A DNA stretch of 64,000 nucleotides, taken from NCBI GenBank assembly GCA_936432065.2, contig OW386285.2, forward strand, positions 183,520,301 through 183,584,300. Direction: 5' to 3'. The translations under genes and the position numbers were made by a program. This document shows positions 10,590-20,524 of the stretch, piece after piece; position 1 is the stretch's first letter, and each line of letters begins with the position of its first letter. The notes under the pieces were generated by a model that did no database searches, was not told where the DNA came from, and saw only the letters and a list, made by a program, of their open reading frames with translations. Source of the stretch: Rutpela maculata. Taxonomy: Eukaryota; Arthropoda; Insecta; Coleoptera; Cerambycidae.

Positions 10590-11112
10590 TCAATTACGTT
10601 TGAAAGTTTTTTCTTTTTTATATAATTCAATATAAGAAGACAAACTTAATTTTTTAGTGTTAAAGCAATTTATTTGTACAAAACGTTGTAAATATTTCTT
10701 GTGACGTATTTCATTGTCTGCATACAATAGATCTTCCTTAATACGAGGAAATCTAATAATTCTTAAGTTATCATATTCATTGATATAAAATGCAACCTTA
10801 CAAATATTCATATCAAAACTGCTTAAAATGCTAAAGGCGAAATATTCATAATTTCCATTAATACTCCTGTTAAAATATGATTAAATTTTTGTCAACTAAA
10901 AGAAAAATATGTTGACGGGTACTTAATTGTATAAGACTTACAATTAATATCCTCCTCGTAAATATCTATATCATTAAAACTATTTGTTATACCTTCAATA
11001 TATGCTGCATATCCTCCTGAAATACATCTTTCTTTATTCAGAGCATTTTTAAATGTAGGTAGTTTAATGGGATCAATGAAATCTATTGAAAATGGTTCGC
11101 TTATGTAATTAA
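10590..11112 (-). pseudogene. Maverick accessory gene resembling a nucleotidyltransferase fold, two pieces
   Basis: The upstream piece (11112 down to about 10925) reads ISGGYAAY and, after a short gap, FNDIDIY. A Gly-Gly followed about 12-14 residues later by Asp-x-Asp is the signature of the polymerase-beta-like nucleotidyltransferase superfamily. The downstream piece (about 10870-10590) reads FDMNICKVAFY then RFPRIKEDLLYAD. Between them is a GTAAGT donor-like and TTTTAACAG acceptor-like pair, but the phases do not join cleanly, so either the intron is imaginary or an indel has occurred. No start codon is evident. The motif is seen; the function is inferred. Confidence 0.4.
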
Positions 11113-11295
11113 TGATTCACTAAATACGGTTCCATTTATCAACTTGAAAGTTATGTTACAAGAAACATAATGTCTTTAAACTAGACACTTTCATGATAAA
11201 AGTATATTTATAATACATTATTAAAATAATTTGAATAATTATAATACAGTTACAATATACAATATAATATGAATATGGAATAGCATGGAATTAAA

Positions 11296-11727
11296 TCATA
11301 GAGGGATTCTTTGATATTCTGTGATGTGTCGCTTAAAGTGTCCAATATCAAAAACCAAATGAGAATCTTCTTGAATCAGATGATGCAAACAAAGACCAAA
11401 ATTTATGCAGTCCAAACCACAAAACTCACAGTGAACATGACCAGGCAAATGAGAGTGAATTCCAGTTACACGAGTGGTAGCATACCCCTCTTCATAGTTC
11501 TTTGCTAAACGACCTAAATGTTTATTACTTCTAAGACTCGAAAAACAGGAAGAGCACAAAAGGTTTTCATTAAAGTTTACTTTGCTGTTGTATATTAAGT
11601 AAAATATATTGCAAGAGTTAAAATCGCTTGAACAAATAGATAGATCTGGGTTTCTTTTCGGAGCAGGTGTAAAAGGAAATCCTTGTTTTAGATTAGTAAT
11701 AAAAATATGAGCATCATTGAGGATCAA
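11296..11727 (-). CDS. Unrecognised Maverick protein with paired cysteines
   Basis: A 143-residue frame. The middle and C-terminal parts contain CSSC and, about 55 residues on, HCEFCGLDC followed by CLHH, which could coordinate zinc. The C-terminus ends in a His-rich stretch (GHFKRH). I do not recognise the family. It lies between the nucleotidyltransferase-like relic and the polymerase side of the Maverick, transcribed leftwards. The frame is uninterrupted, but the neighbouring genes are decayed, so it may be a remnant of a longer protein. Confidence 0.4.
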   Translation of the reverse strand: MILNDAHIFITNLKQGFPFTPAPKRNPDLSICSSDFNSCNIFYLIYNSKVNFNENLLCSSCFSSLRSNKHLGRLAKNYEEGYATTRVTGIHSHLPGHVHCEFCGLDCINFGLCLHHLIQEDSHLVFDIGHFKRHITEYQRIPL

Positions 11728-11822
11728 TTGTTTTTGGACTTTTCAAAAATTTCACGGTTTCAGTTTCGATGATGCCGGGATATACATCGATCAAGAGCCA
11801 CTAAAAATAAACAAAAAAACTA

Positions 11823-11962
11823 AAAAAACTTATACAAAAATCCACTTTTAAACATACTTACTTGTCTTTGTATCTATCAAGGTTGATGAGACAAAAAACT
11901 TATACAAAAATCCACTTTTAAACACACTTACTTGTCTTTGTATCGTTCGAGATTGATGGGAT
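11823..11962. repeat. 70-bp tandem duplication
   Basis: The sequence beginning AAAAAACTTATACAAAAATC at 11823 recurs at 11893 with a few differences. Confidence 0.75.
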
Positions 11963-12376
11963 GTAAAGAAGTATAATTTGATTAAATCATAAGTTTCTAT
12001 ATATAGTTAAAGTAAAAGTAACTCATGGTTCGATCATAGTTTCTAATCTACATCACAAGTTTCTCATTTTCCATTCCCTTCCAAACAATTTTTTAACCTA
12101 CCTCTTTCACTTTTACTGAAAACGAGGTCACTTCGTTCAGTCTCATCAACAAAATCCTCCACATTTAGTAAAAGTAACAATCATATGTAAGTTAATAAAT
12201 AGCGTAAACTGAATTGTTATTATAAACATAAGTAAAATATTCTCCTTACAAGTTACAAGTTACCATTCTGCAGGTGAGTTTAATTTTAAAAATTATTTAG
12301 AACATTATGTTATATATTATTTTATCTCTTTTAGAGATTCTCAAAACACTTTACAAAATCTAAATGCTTTAGGGTC
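11963..12376. other. Noncoding gap before the plus-strand Maverick genes
   Basis: AT-rich; a polypyrimidine-AG (ATCTCTTTTAG, about 12325-12335) could be a splice acceptor for the following small gene, but no upstream exon was found. Confidence 0.3.
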
Positions 12377-12660
12377 TTTTCAATTTGAAACAATTAAACT
12401 TAAGGATTTAGAGACAGATAGAGATAGGTAGACCGTACAAAATTGGAATTTTTAGAAGTTTAGAGACGGTGTATGGTCGTAGAATTTTGGTTGAATTGGT
12501 GAAACTACAGAAATATGTATTTCTCCCAGAACGTTTTAAAAGCATGACGGAAAGCGAAATCGAAACAACAAATAAGAAGAATTTATCTTTGTTTTTTAAA
12601 GGGCAAAAGCAGTTGGATAATAAGAGGATGGCGAATAACATAGAATTCAAAGAAAATTGA
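12377..12660 (+). pseudogene. Small conserved Maverick protein, frame-broken
   Basis: The long frame reads GRPYKIGIFRSLETVYGRRI, then VFLPERF and a C-terminal FKGQKQLDNKRMANNIEF. I recognise the pattern as a small protein regularly found beside polymerase B in arthropod Mavericks; its function is not established. The Met at 12469 is internal: homologous-looking sequence begins upstream near 12377 in another frame, separated by a short duplication around GATAGAGATAG. The gene lies immediately upstream of the polymerase on the same strand. Confidence 0.45.
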
Positions 12661-12752
12661 ATTTTTATGTTTATTTTTCATTTATTATTAGGTTTATAAG
12701 CGAGTTAAATTGTAATATTAAAATAATCATTTATTAGAATATTATTAATGCT

Positions 12753-15700
12753 ATGAGTAAACGACAGAAATTAAATTGGGATATTAAAATAACAAAAACA
12801 GCTTTCAAACGTCGTGTTTTAACGCTTACGATAGATAATAATTTAAATTTTAAAGATCCGAAAATATTTTTACAAGAAGTTTCATTGATTTTTCCAGATA
12901 TTATACAAAAAATTGAAATATTTCCATGTAAAATAAATGCAAATTTTATTGCTAATTTTATATGTCCAAAAGGTAATGATGAACTTGATGCAGAATCACA
13001 GATATTTTACATTAATACTAAGATTCAAAATTTTTACCAAACTACGGATTCTGAGACATGGTATAAAGAGTACATTTTTGACAATCTTTTAAAAAAATTA
13101 AGTGAATTTTGTGAAAGAGGGAATTGGTTGGGCTTTAGAAAAAATTATTCAGTTAGATATTAACGTTAATAAATGTTCAGGTTTTTCTATTTCTATTTCT
13201 TGATCTACCTAAAGAAATATCAGATAAGAAAGCATGTATTAATATTCAATGTTTTGATGATTGTTGTTTCGCATGGGCTGTCGGATGCGCCTTTCAAAAT
13301 GTACGAAAAAATGTAAATAGAATTTCTTCTTATAGACATTTTTCAGAATTCTTAAATGTTGAAGGAATAAATTTTCCATTTTCCTTAAATCAGTTACCTA
13401 AATTTGAAAAGCAAAATAACTTATCTATCAATATTTATGGTCTAAAGAAAAAAAAATGTAAAAGATAAATGGTTTATTGGTAAACAAATAAATATATCGG
13501 ATAGTGAGAGCACTGAAGACTCTGATGATGAGGTTAATAATGATGTTGTTAAAGGTGATAAAACGAAATATAAAATTATACCTATTCGAGTTTCTGATAA
13601 TATAAAAAATATTCATGTCAATTTATTATTAGTTCAAAAAGAAACTGAATTAAATAACGTAGATGAAAATGAAGCATCTTATCATTTTTGTTACATCAAG
13701 TCATTATCTAAGTTAGTTGCTCAAGTTTCACGAAAGAAAGCAAAAAAATTTATTTGTGATAGATGTCTAAGCATGTTCTATAAAAATGAAATGCTTGAGT
13801 CGCATAAAATTGATTGCATTCAATTTAAAGGGGTAAAATCAGTGTTTCCAAATTTAGACAATAAATGGATTAAATTTAAAAATTATAAACATAAAGAACG
13901 TGTTCCCTTTGTTATATATTTTGATTTGGAAACTTATTCATTACCTATAGAAAATGTTCCTCCACCACCTTCTACTTCATATACGATGTCATCTGAAAAG
14001 CATGTACCATATAGTATAGGTTATTATTTTTATTGTAGTTTTGATGATACCTTATCCATGTATAATTATAATAGAAGTGAAAATTGTATTGAATGGTTTA
14101 TTAACGAGTTGAATGATATTGCAAAATATGTCGTTGATATTTTTAAATGCTCGCTCTCTCTAGTGAGCAAATTATGAATTTTAACCAAGCTATGGAATGT
14201 CACATATGTGAACTACCTTTTTCCATTGAAGATTATAAAGTTAGAGATCATTGTCATCTCTCAGGGCTCTTTCGAGGAGCCGCCCATAATTCTTACAATC
14301 TCAATTAGAAAATTTTAAATTATATTCCTATAATAAGTCACAATTTGACAGGTTATGACTCGAATTTCATTATTCATAAATTCAATAAATTATGTACTCA
14401 ATTAGAAGGACCTATTAAACTATTACCTCATAATAAAGAAAAATATAAATCTTTTACTAAAACACTTCGGTTTGAATATAATGAAGATGGGAATATGTAT
14501 TATCGTAAAATATATTTACGATTTATAGATTCTTTTAACATTATGGCAAAGTCATTGGAGTAGTTAGCATCCAACTTGGAAGAATTTAAAATTACTAAAA
14601 AAAATTATTTTGAGCTATCGATTGAGCATATTCAACTTTTACTATAAAAGGGTGTATTTCCTTATAATTACGTAAATTCTTTTACTAGGTTGAATGATAC
14701 AAAATTACCGAGTAAAGAACATTTTTACAATAGATTGAAATATCAGCACATTAGTGACATGGATTACACTCATGCAAAAAAGTATGGGACGTTTTTAATT
14801 GTCACACTCTTGGTGAATATTCCGATATTTATTTAAAAACCGATGTACTCCTTTTAGCTGATGTTTTTGAATCTTTTCGAGAATTATGTATGCAAACGTA
14901 TAATCTTGATGCTTGTCACTATATCACAACCCCTTCTTTATCTTGGGATGCTCTTTTACGCATTACTAAAGTAGAAATTGAACTTTTTACAGATGTAGAC
15001 ATGCTTCTTTTCATAGAACGTGGTATAAGGGGGGGGTCTTTCGACTTGTGTTCATAGACATGTAAAAGCTAACAATAAATACATGGAAAATTATAATCGA
15101 AATGAAAATGATATTTTTCTGACGTATCTTGATGTCAATAATCTTTATGGATATGCTATGACATCCTTTTTACCTGTATCTCACTTTAAATGGATGGAGG
15201 AAAGAGAAATTGAGAAATTAGAAATTGAAAAAATTAAAACAGATTCACCTGAAGGGTATATTTTAGAGGTAGATTTAGGCTATCCAGATGAAATTCATGA
15301 TAGTCACTCAGATCTTCCATTCTGTCCTCAAAAATTTGCTCCAGTAAATATAAAAAACTGATGGCAACTCTTTATAATAAAAAAAAATATATGTTATTCA
15401 TTATATGTATCTTCAACAATGTTTAAAACATGGTTTAAAATTGAGAAAAATTTACAGAGTATTACCATTTCTCCAATCATCTTGGATGAAACCTTATATT
15501 ATGTTAAATACTGAGTTGCGTATGACTGCAAAAAATCCATTTCAAGTTGAATTTTTTAAGTTACAGAACAATGCTTCTTTCGGTAAAACTATGCAAAACG
15601 TTCATCATATGAGAGATGTTAGACTAGTACGTTGTTTTGATAATGCATTTGGAATGAATTACTATGTGTCAAAACCGAATTTTAAGGATCGACTCATTTT

Positions 15701-16359
15701 TAATGAAAATTGTGTGGCTGTTGAATTGAATAGATGTAAGATATATTTTAACAAACCTATTGTCGTAGGCTTTTCTGTTTTAGATATTTCAAAAACACAA
15801 ATTTATAAGTTTCATTATGAATATACGCAAAAAAAGTTTTCATTAGATAGTCTCAAGTTATGTTATACAGACACTGATAGTCTTATTTACCAAATAAAAA
15901 CTAAAGATTTTTATGATGATATTAAGGAAGACTTACATGAATGGTTTGATACTTCTGATTATAAATTGGATAATCCTTTTGGATTTCCAAGAGTTAATAA
16001 AAAAGTTATGGGAGTTTTAAAAGATGAATTAAAGGGTCAAATTTTTTATGAATTTTTAGGTTTGAGATCAAAAATGTATGCTATTAGAGTTTATAAATCT
16101 GAAAAGGATCAATGTAAGGCAAAAGGTGTTATTAGTGCTATTACTAAATCATTAACCGTAGACGACTACAAACATTGTTTAATGACTGGTGAAAAATTAA
16201 GAAAAAAACAAAACATAATTAGATCAGTTGCTCATAACGTTCATACTTTCGAGCAAAATAAAATAGCTTTAGATTTATTCGATGATAAATGATAGGTATA
16301 TTTGTGAATCAGGTGTAGATACACTCGCTCTTGGACATTATTCATTAAGAGATGAATAA
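12753..16359 (+). pseudogene. Protein-primed family-B DNA polymerase (Maverick pPolB), decayed
   Basis: This would have replicated the element from a terminal protein primer. Recognisable parts in order: N-terminal region (start ATG 12753), a cysteine pair (ICDRCLSMF, about 13760), the exonuclease motif YFDLETYS (about 13917-13940), the exonuclease segment MTGYDSNFIIHKF (14345), polymerase motif A YLDVNNLYGYAM (about 15125), motif B KLQNNASFGKT (about 15560), and motif C CYTDTDSLIY (about 15860). The C-terminal tail ends at TAA 16357-16359. Stops or frame changes occur near 13163, 13450, 14175, 14306, 14563, 14647, 14790, 15055, 15361 and 16290. The longest intact stretch is 15405-16292, which covers motifs B and C. 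Confidence 0.9.
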
Positions 16360-16600
16360 ATCTTTTAAAGCTGTTCTTATTTTTAGAAAATATTATTGAT
16401 TAAAAATAGAATTAATTTTATATCCTATATATGTAATTATAATCATTGTAAAAAATATTATATTATAGATATTATAAATAAAATTGTCTGTTATGATAAA
16501 ATTATTTTAATCTATACAATAAAAATATGTACAATAAATAATTAAAATTGCTTAGATATTTTCTTTAAATTCTAAATATAAACTTTTTTCCACCTTCGAT
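16360..16600. other. Convergent intergenic gap
   Basis: AT-rich spacer between the ends of polymerase B (+) and integrase (-). Confidence 0.4.
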
Positions 16601-16604
16601 CCTA

Positions 16605-17560
16605 ATAAACAATTATAATAAATCTTTTGAATCTATCCAAGCATTTTTCTTCAATCCCAAAAATTTCGCATAAACCTTTTTTCCCTTTTTTCTCAAAACC
16701 TTCTCCACCAAATAGATATCAGAATACTTTGCTTTTTGTAATTAATGTTCGTAAAATCCTCCTGCTATATCTAACCCGTCCATATCAGATAAAAGATATG
16801 TGACAGGATTAGTTCGTTGGGTTTTTTTAATAGTGAAAAGTTCTGTGCTCCAATTAGGTCATACCCCTTATCAAAAATACTTTTATACTTGCTTATACGA
16901 ACTACGTTTCCAACCTTAAATTTCCCACTACCGAAAATTTTAATATTAGTGTATGCATTTTTAAGCAGCTGTTTTTCATTCTTTTTCCTTCTAGCATCGA
17001 TCGGTCGCATTCCAATAGTTCTATGTACAGTCTCATTATATTTTTTAGTTATCTCCTTTAAAATATCAATCCACTTATATTTTCCTCTTAGACTGAATTC
17101 AAAGTATAATTTACTTTTCAGTGTACGAATCACTCGTTCAGCTATCGCAGCTTTTATCGGACTGAAAGTAGAATACATATTCACAGAATTTTTTTTCACA
17201 TAAATCTTGAAATTGCTTATTCCAAAATTCTCCTCCATCGTCTACTTGAAGATTTTTCGGTAATTCTTCCTTAAAAATTTTTTCCATAGCTGTAGTAACT
17301 TCTTTTCCGGTTTTAATTTTAAGCGGTTTAGTAGTAGTAGAAATTTACTAAAACAGTCAATCGCCACTAAAATGTATTTATAACCCTTATTTTGTTTGGA
17401 GAATTTTTGAAAATCCGCCAAATCGGCCTGCATTAAATCATGCAGACCTCGAATAATCACCCTTCGTCTAGGAAAATTTTTACGAGCAGGCTTATGCAAT
17501 TCACGAACAACTTGCAGTTTTTCCATGTCAACACACTTGATATCTTCTACCGATAATTCT
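16605..17560 (-). pseudogene. Retroviral-type integrase with C-terminal chromodomain (Maverick INT), frame-broken
   Basis: The enzyme joins element ends to target DNA. On the minus strand: the entry segment RKNFPRRRVIIRGLHDLMQA, with the first catalytic Asp in QADLADF (about 17430); LVAIDCFSKF (about 17350); the second Asp in VDDGGEFWN (about 17235-17210, in a shifted frame); and the catalytic Glu in AAIAERVIRTLK (about 17130). A chromodomain-like segment (VEKVLRKKGKKVYAKFLGLK, about 16620-16720) follows after a stop near 16740. The main break is near 17240. The frame upstream runs straight on from the preceding gene without a stop, so the N-terminal zinc-binding region appears to have been deleted or fused. 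The chromodomain fits known Maverick integrases. Confidence 0.85.
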
Positions 17561-18588
17561 TCTAATATACTAGTAATTTGATTGTCCACCGAATTATTAC
17601 CAGCATTTTTCTCGGCATAGAGAAGTCTAAGTCGATCAACTAATTCATTTACGGAGTTCCAATAAACGTACTGAGGATTGACGTCTGAAGTGACTCGAAG
17701 ACCAGTACCTGGTACTGAGAAGAACCTGTCTCTTAATCTAATTTCAACAGGAAATAGTTTCTTAATTATGTTTCTATATTTATTGGATTTATTTCCATTT
17801 ATCTGTCCATCCGGTTTATACCCTCTTCTATGACGGTTTGACGTAAAATATCACCATACCTCTGCAAATCTTCCCGAGTAGGACCTTCCGGATTTTTCAT
17901 AAAAAGTAACTGATACAATCCATTCGTACCTTGATATTTCCTATCTTTTATAATTACATCGTTCCCATCTATTTCAACCTTACTATCACCAATCATCCAT
18001 TCCCGAGTCTCAGGATTAAAACGTATTCCAAATATATTGTCTGTCACCCCAATCTTATCACTTACGAGCATTTGCAAATATCTTTTCCGTAGTTGTTCAA
18101 ACTGACTAAGGGAAGTATTTATTTCGTCTCGTGATTCGGGGAGATTATAAAGTTGTTGCATAAGCTCAGTAGAGAGGCGAGGTGGGGGTGTTTCAGCTAC
18201 TGTTTGTGTTTGAAGAAAAGCAGGACCCGAGCCATCCTGGCTCTGTCTGAGAACTCTTCCCCCATTTAAAAATTTTAAAATCCTTACTGTTTCTTTTAAT
18301 ACCCTGATCTATCACTTCCAAATCAAATACATCATCATTTTCCTCCTGTTTTTCTTCCTCTTTCTTACGTGTTTCGGTTTTTAAAATGGATGGAGGTTCC
18401 TTTTTTATATTCTCCGCAATTGTTTTGAGAGGATCTATTAAAGGTTTTAAATTTTTTTCTAGTATTTTATTAGCTTCAATTCGAGTCTTTTTAAGTTTCA
18501 AAAATTTTTTCTTTAGAACCTTTTGCGTTTTTATTAGATCCTTCCTCAGATTTTCATTAGAAGCACTGTGTATTTTTTTCACCTTCAT
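17560..18588 (-). pseudogene. Maverick coiled-coil protein of unknown function, frame-broken
   Basis: The N-terminal 130 residues (from Met at 18588) are Lys/Glu-rich and predicted coiled coil (KTQKVLKKKFLKLKKTRIEA). The middle (18161-17799) has FGIRFNPETREWMIGDSKVE and GTNGLYQLLFMKNPEG. The C-terminal part (about 17800-17560) has VYWNSVNELVDRLRLLYAEK. I recognise the middle-to-C-terminal pattern from insect Mavericks, where it sits between ATPase and integrase; no function is known to me. Breaks occur near 18190 and 17800, and the last segment runs without a stop into the integrase frame. Confidence 0.6.
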
Positions 18589-18639
18589 GTTGAATGTACA
18601 CGTGCATTAAACATACTATTCATTTTTACTTGGATTATT

Positions 18640-18981
18640 TTATAAGTAGATGAAAGTATCGAGGCCTTTGCGGTATCTCCGCCCCGATTTGACGTCCGCA
18701 CATTTATCCATGAGTAAAAAATTGAATTTTTCCTTCCAACAAAGCCAACCGATGAAAGGAAGGCCACTTAAAATTTTATCCAAGTATACATACATCGGTT
18801 GATTCAGAGACTTGGAATAAATATAGATATTCTCGAAACATAAGCCGTTCGGATTCACAATGAGGCTTATCGCCAAATTGGTCTTCCCCACTCCTGAGGG
18901 CCCGACAATTAAAGCTCGAACGTCATTGTTGAATAACTCGCCATGTCTCTTCTGTTTCACGACTTGATCCGTTGCCTCCAT
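18640..18981 (-). pseudogene. Genome-packaging ATPase (FtsK/HerA type), N-terminal part only
   Basis: The first 113 residues contain a Walker A loop GPSGVGKTNLAISLI at about residues 26-40, near the N-terminus as in Maverick/adintovirus packaging ATPases, and FENIYIYSKSLNQPMYVYL after it. The frame shifts near 18767 and the Walker B and C-terminal half are not found; the next gene starts about 30 bases downstream. Deletion of the second half is therefore likely. It is divergently placed to the PLA2-like gene at 19091. Confidence 0.75.
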
Positions 18982-19354
18982 AATTTTCGACGTATGATTT
19001 TCGATAGGAAAACTTTCCTTCTGCTTTACTAATCGTATATCTTAATATCTAGAGTGTATGTGACGACGATCAAACAAAAACTAACCCGCTATGGAAAACG
19101 TCATGTCAAAAGTTACAGGAAGACAGCTCGAGGACGCGCTTCCTGAACCAGGCACCTGGACCGTGGGTGGTGACCTTACGATTTTGGAAAAGGCTCCGCC
19201 ACGTTCCTCCTCCGTTTTGAACGATTTGATTAACAAACTTCCCTTCGAAATGCACATACCTGGTGGCTATCAGTTTTGTGGACCAGGCACGCGTCTCGAG
19301 AAACATCTGCGACGAGGAGATAGAGGGATAAATAAGCTTGATTCTTTATGATAG

Positions 19355-19453
19355 ATAGATAGATAGATAGCTTTATTGGTGCTATAAATTACATTTTACA
19401 CAGATCAATACATACAATACATGTAAGGAACATAATATAGAGTATGCTCCAGT
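19355..19453 (-). mobile_element. 3' end fragment of a non-LTR retrotransposon
   Basis: A (GATA)n run at about 19351-19369 followed by CTTTATTGGTGC is, on the minus strand, a 3' UTR ending in an AATAAA signal and a (TATC)n tail, like the element ending at 9893. Only about 100 bp of 3' UTR is present. It interrupts the PLA2-like gene. No clean target duplication was seen. Confidence 0.65.
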
Positions 19454-20524
19454 AGTGATTTATCAGTCAGGCACACGGCAGATCATCGACTTGCCGAGGG
19501 AGCTTGGAAACGCGTTAAAGCGAAAGAGGCCTCATTTGGAGAGAAAGCAGCTGCTTATCTAGTTCATAACGTCATGAAGGCTAAAACAAAATTGGGGATG
19601 GGCGTGAAATGTCCACGTCCGAAAAAGGGAATGAAAAGACCGAAGAAAATTCCGTTCAAAGGTGGTGTGGTGAAGCCGATTGCGTTAAAGTTGAAATCCG
19701 GAAAAATTGAAGATTTGAAAAAGGGGGCAAAACTAGCTCTGTTGGCAGCTAGAAATACCGTTAAACGAACCGGAGGATTGAAAAAAATTAATTTACCCCG
19801 GGTTATGCCCATACCAAAACGAGGAGGATTCCTTCGGTTTTTACTGCCCATGTTCGCAGGACTTTCAGCCTTAAGTGGATTAGCAGGAGGAGCGGCTGGT
19901 ATTGCTAAGGCAGTAAATGCCGCCAAAGAGGCACAGAAGCAACTTGAGGAATCACAGTGTAACACCCTGTACCTAGGTCATGTATTTACAAATTAATTTC
20001 CTAAATTTAAAATAGAATTTACCTATTTTAGAATTTTCAAACAATGCAGATCAAAATTAAATATATCAAGATAACAATTAAATCGATTTCATGCATAATT
20101 TACTTAAATACAGAAATATTATTTTCTATATAATATTGTGTACAGTTTTAACAGGGTTTATTTCGACGCAAAAGTTGAGGTTCTCACAAACGTATCGGCT
20201 AAAAGAATGTGCTACATAAATAGAAAGATCATCAACGTAAACGATAGAAAGCCATATTCATTAAAGACTTAAGTTCGAAATTTCTTATTAATGGGTAATT
20301 TAGATAACCGAAGGGTTGGCCGAGCATTAGGTGCATACGTGACAAATATTAGAAAATAGAAATAGAAATAGAAATAGAAAATTTATTGGTGCCAAGAAAC
20401 AAGAGTTTTACACAAGTCAAACAAACAAGGGGTTCATAAATACAATACAATACATGCATATACAAACAAAATACAATATAAATATAAAATAATAATACAA
20501 TGAGTTGTATATTCTCTCAAGGTA

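Noticed and set aside
19564..19965. 133-codon minus-strand frame
   Set aside because: Antisense of the basic Maverick core segment on the plus strand.
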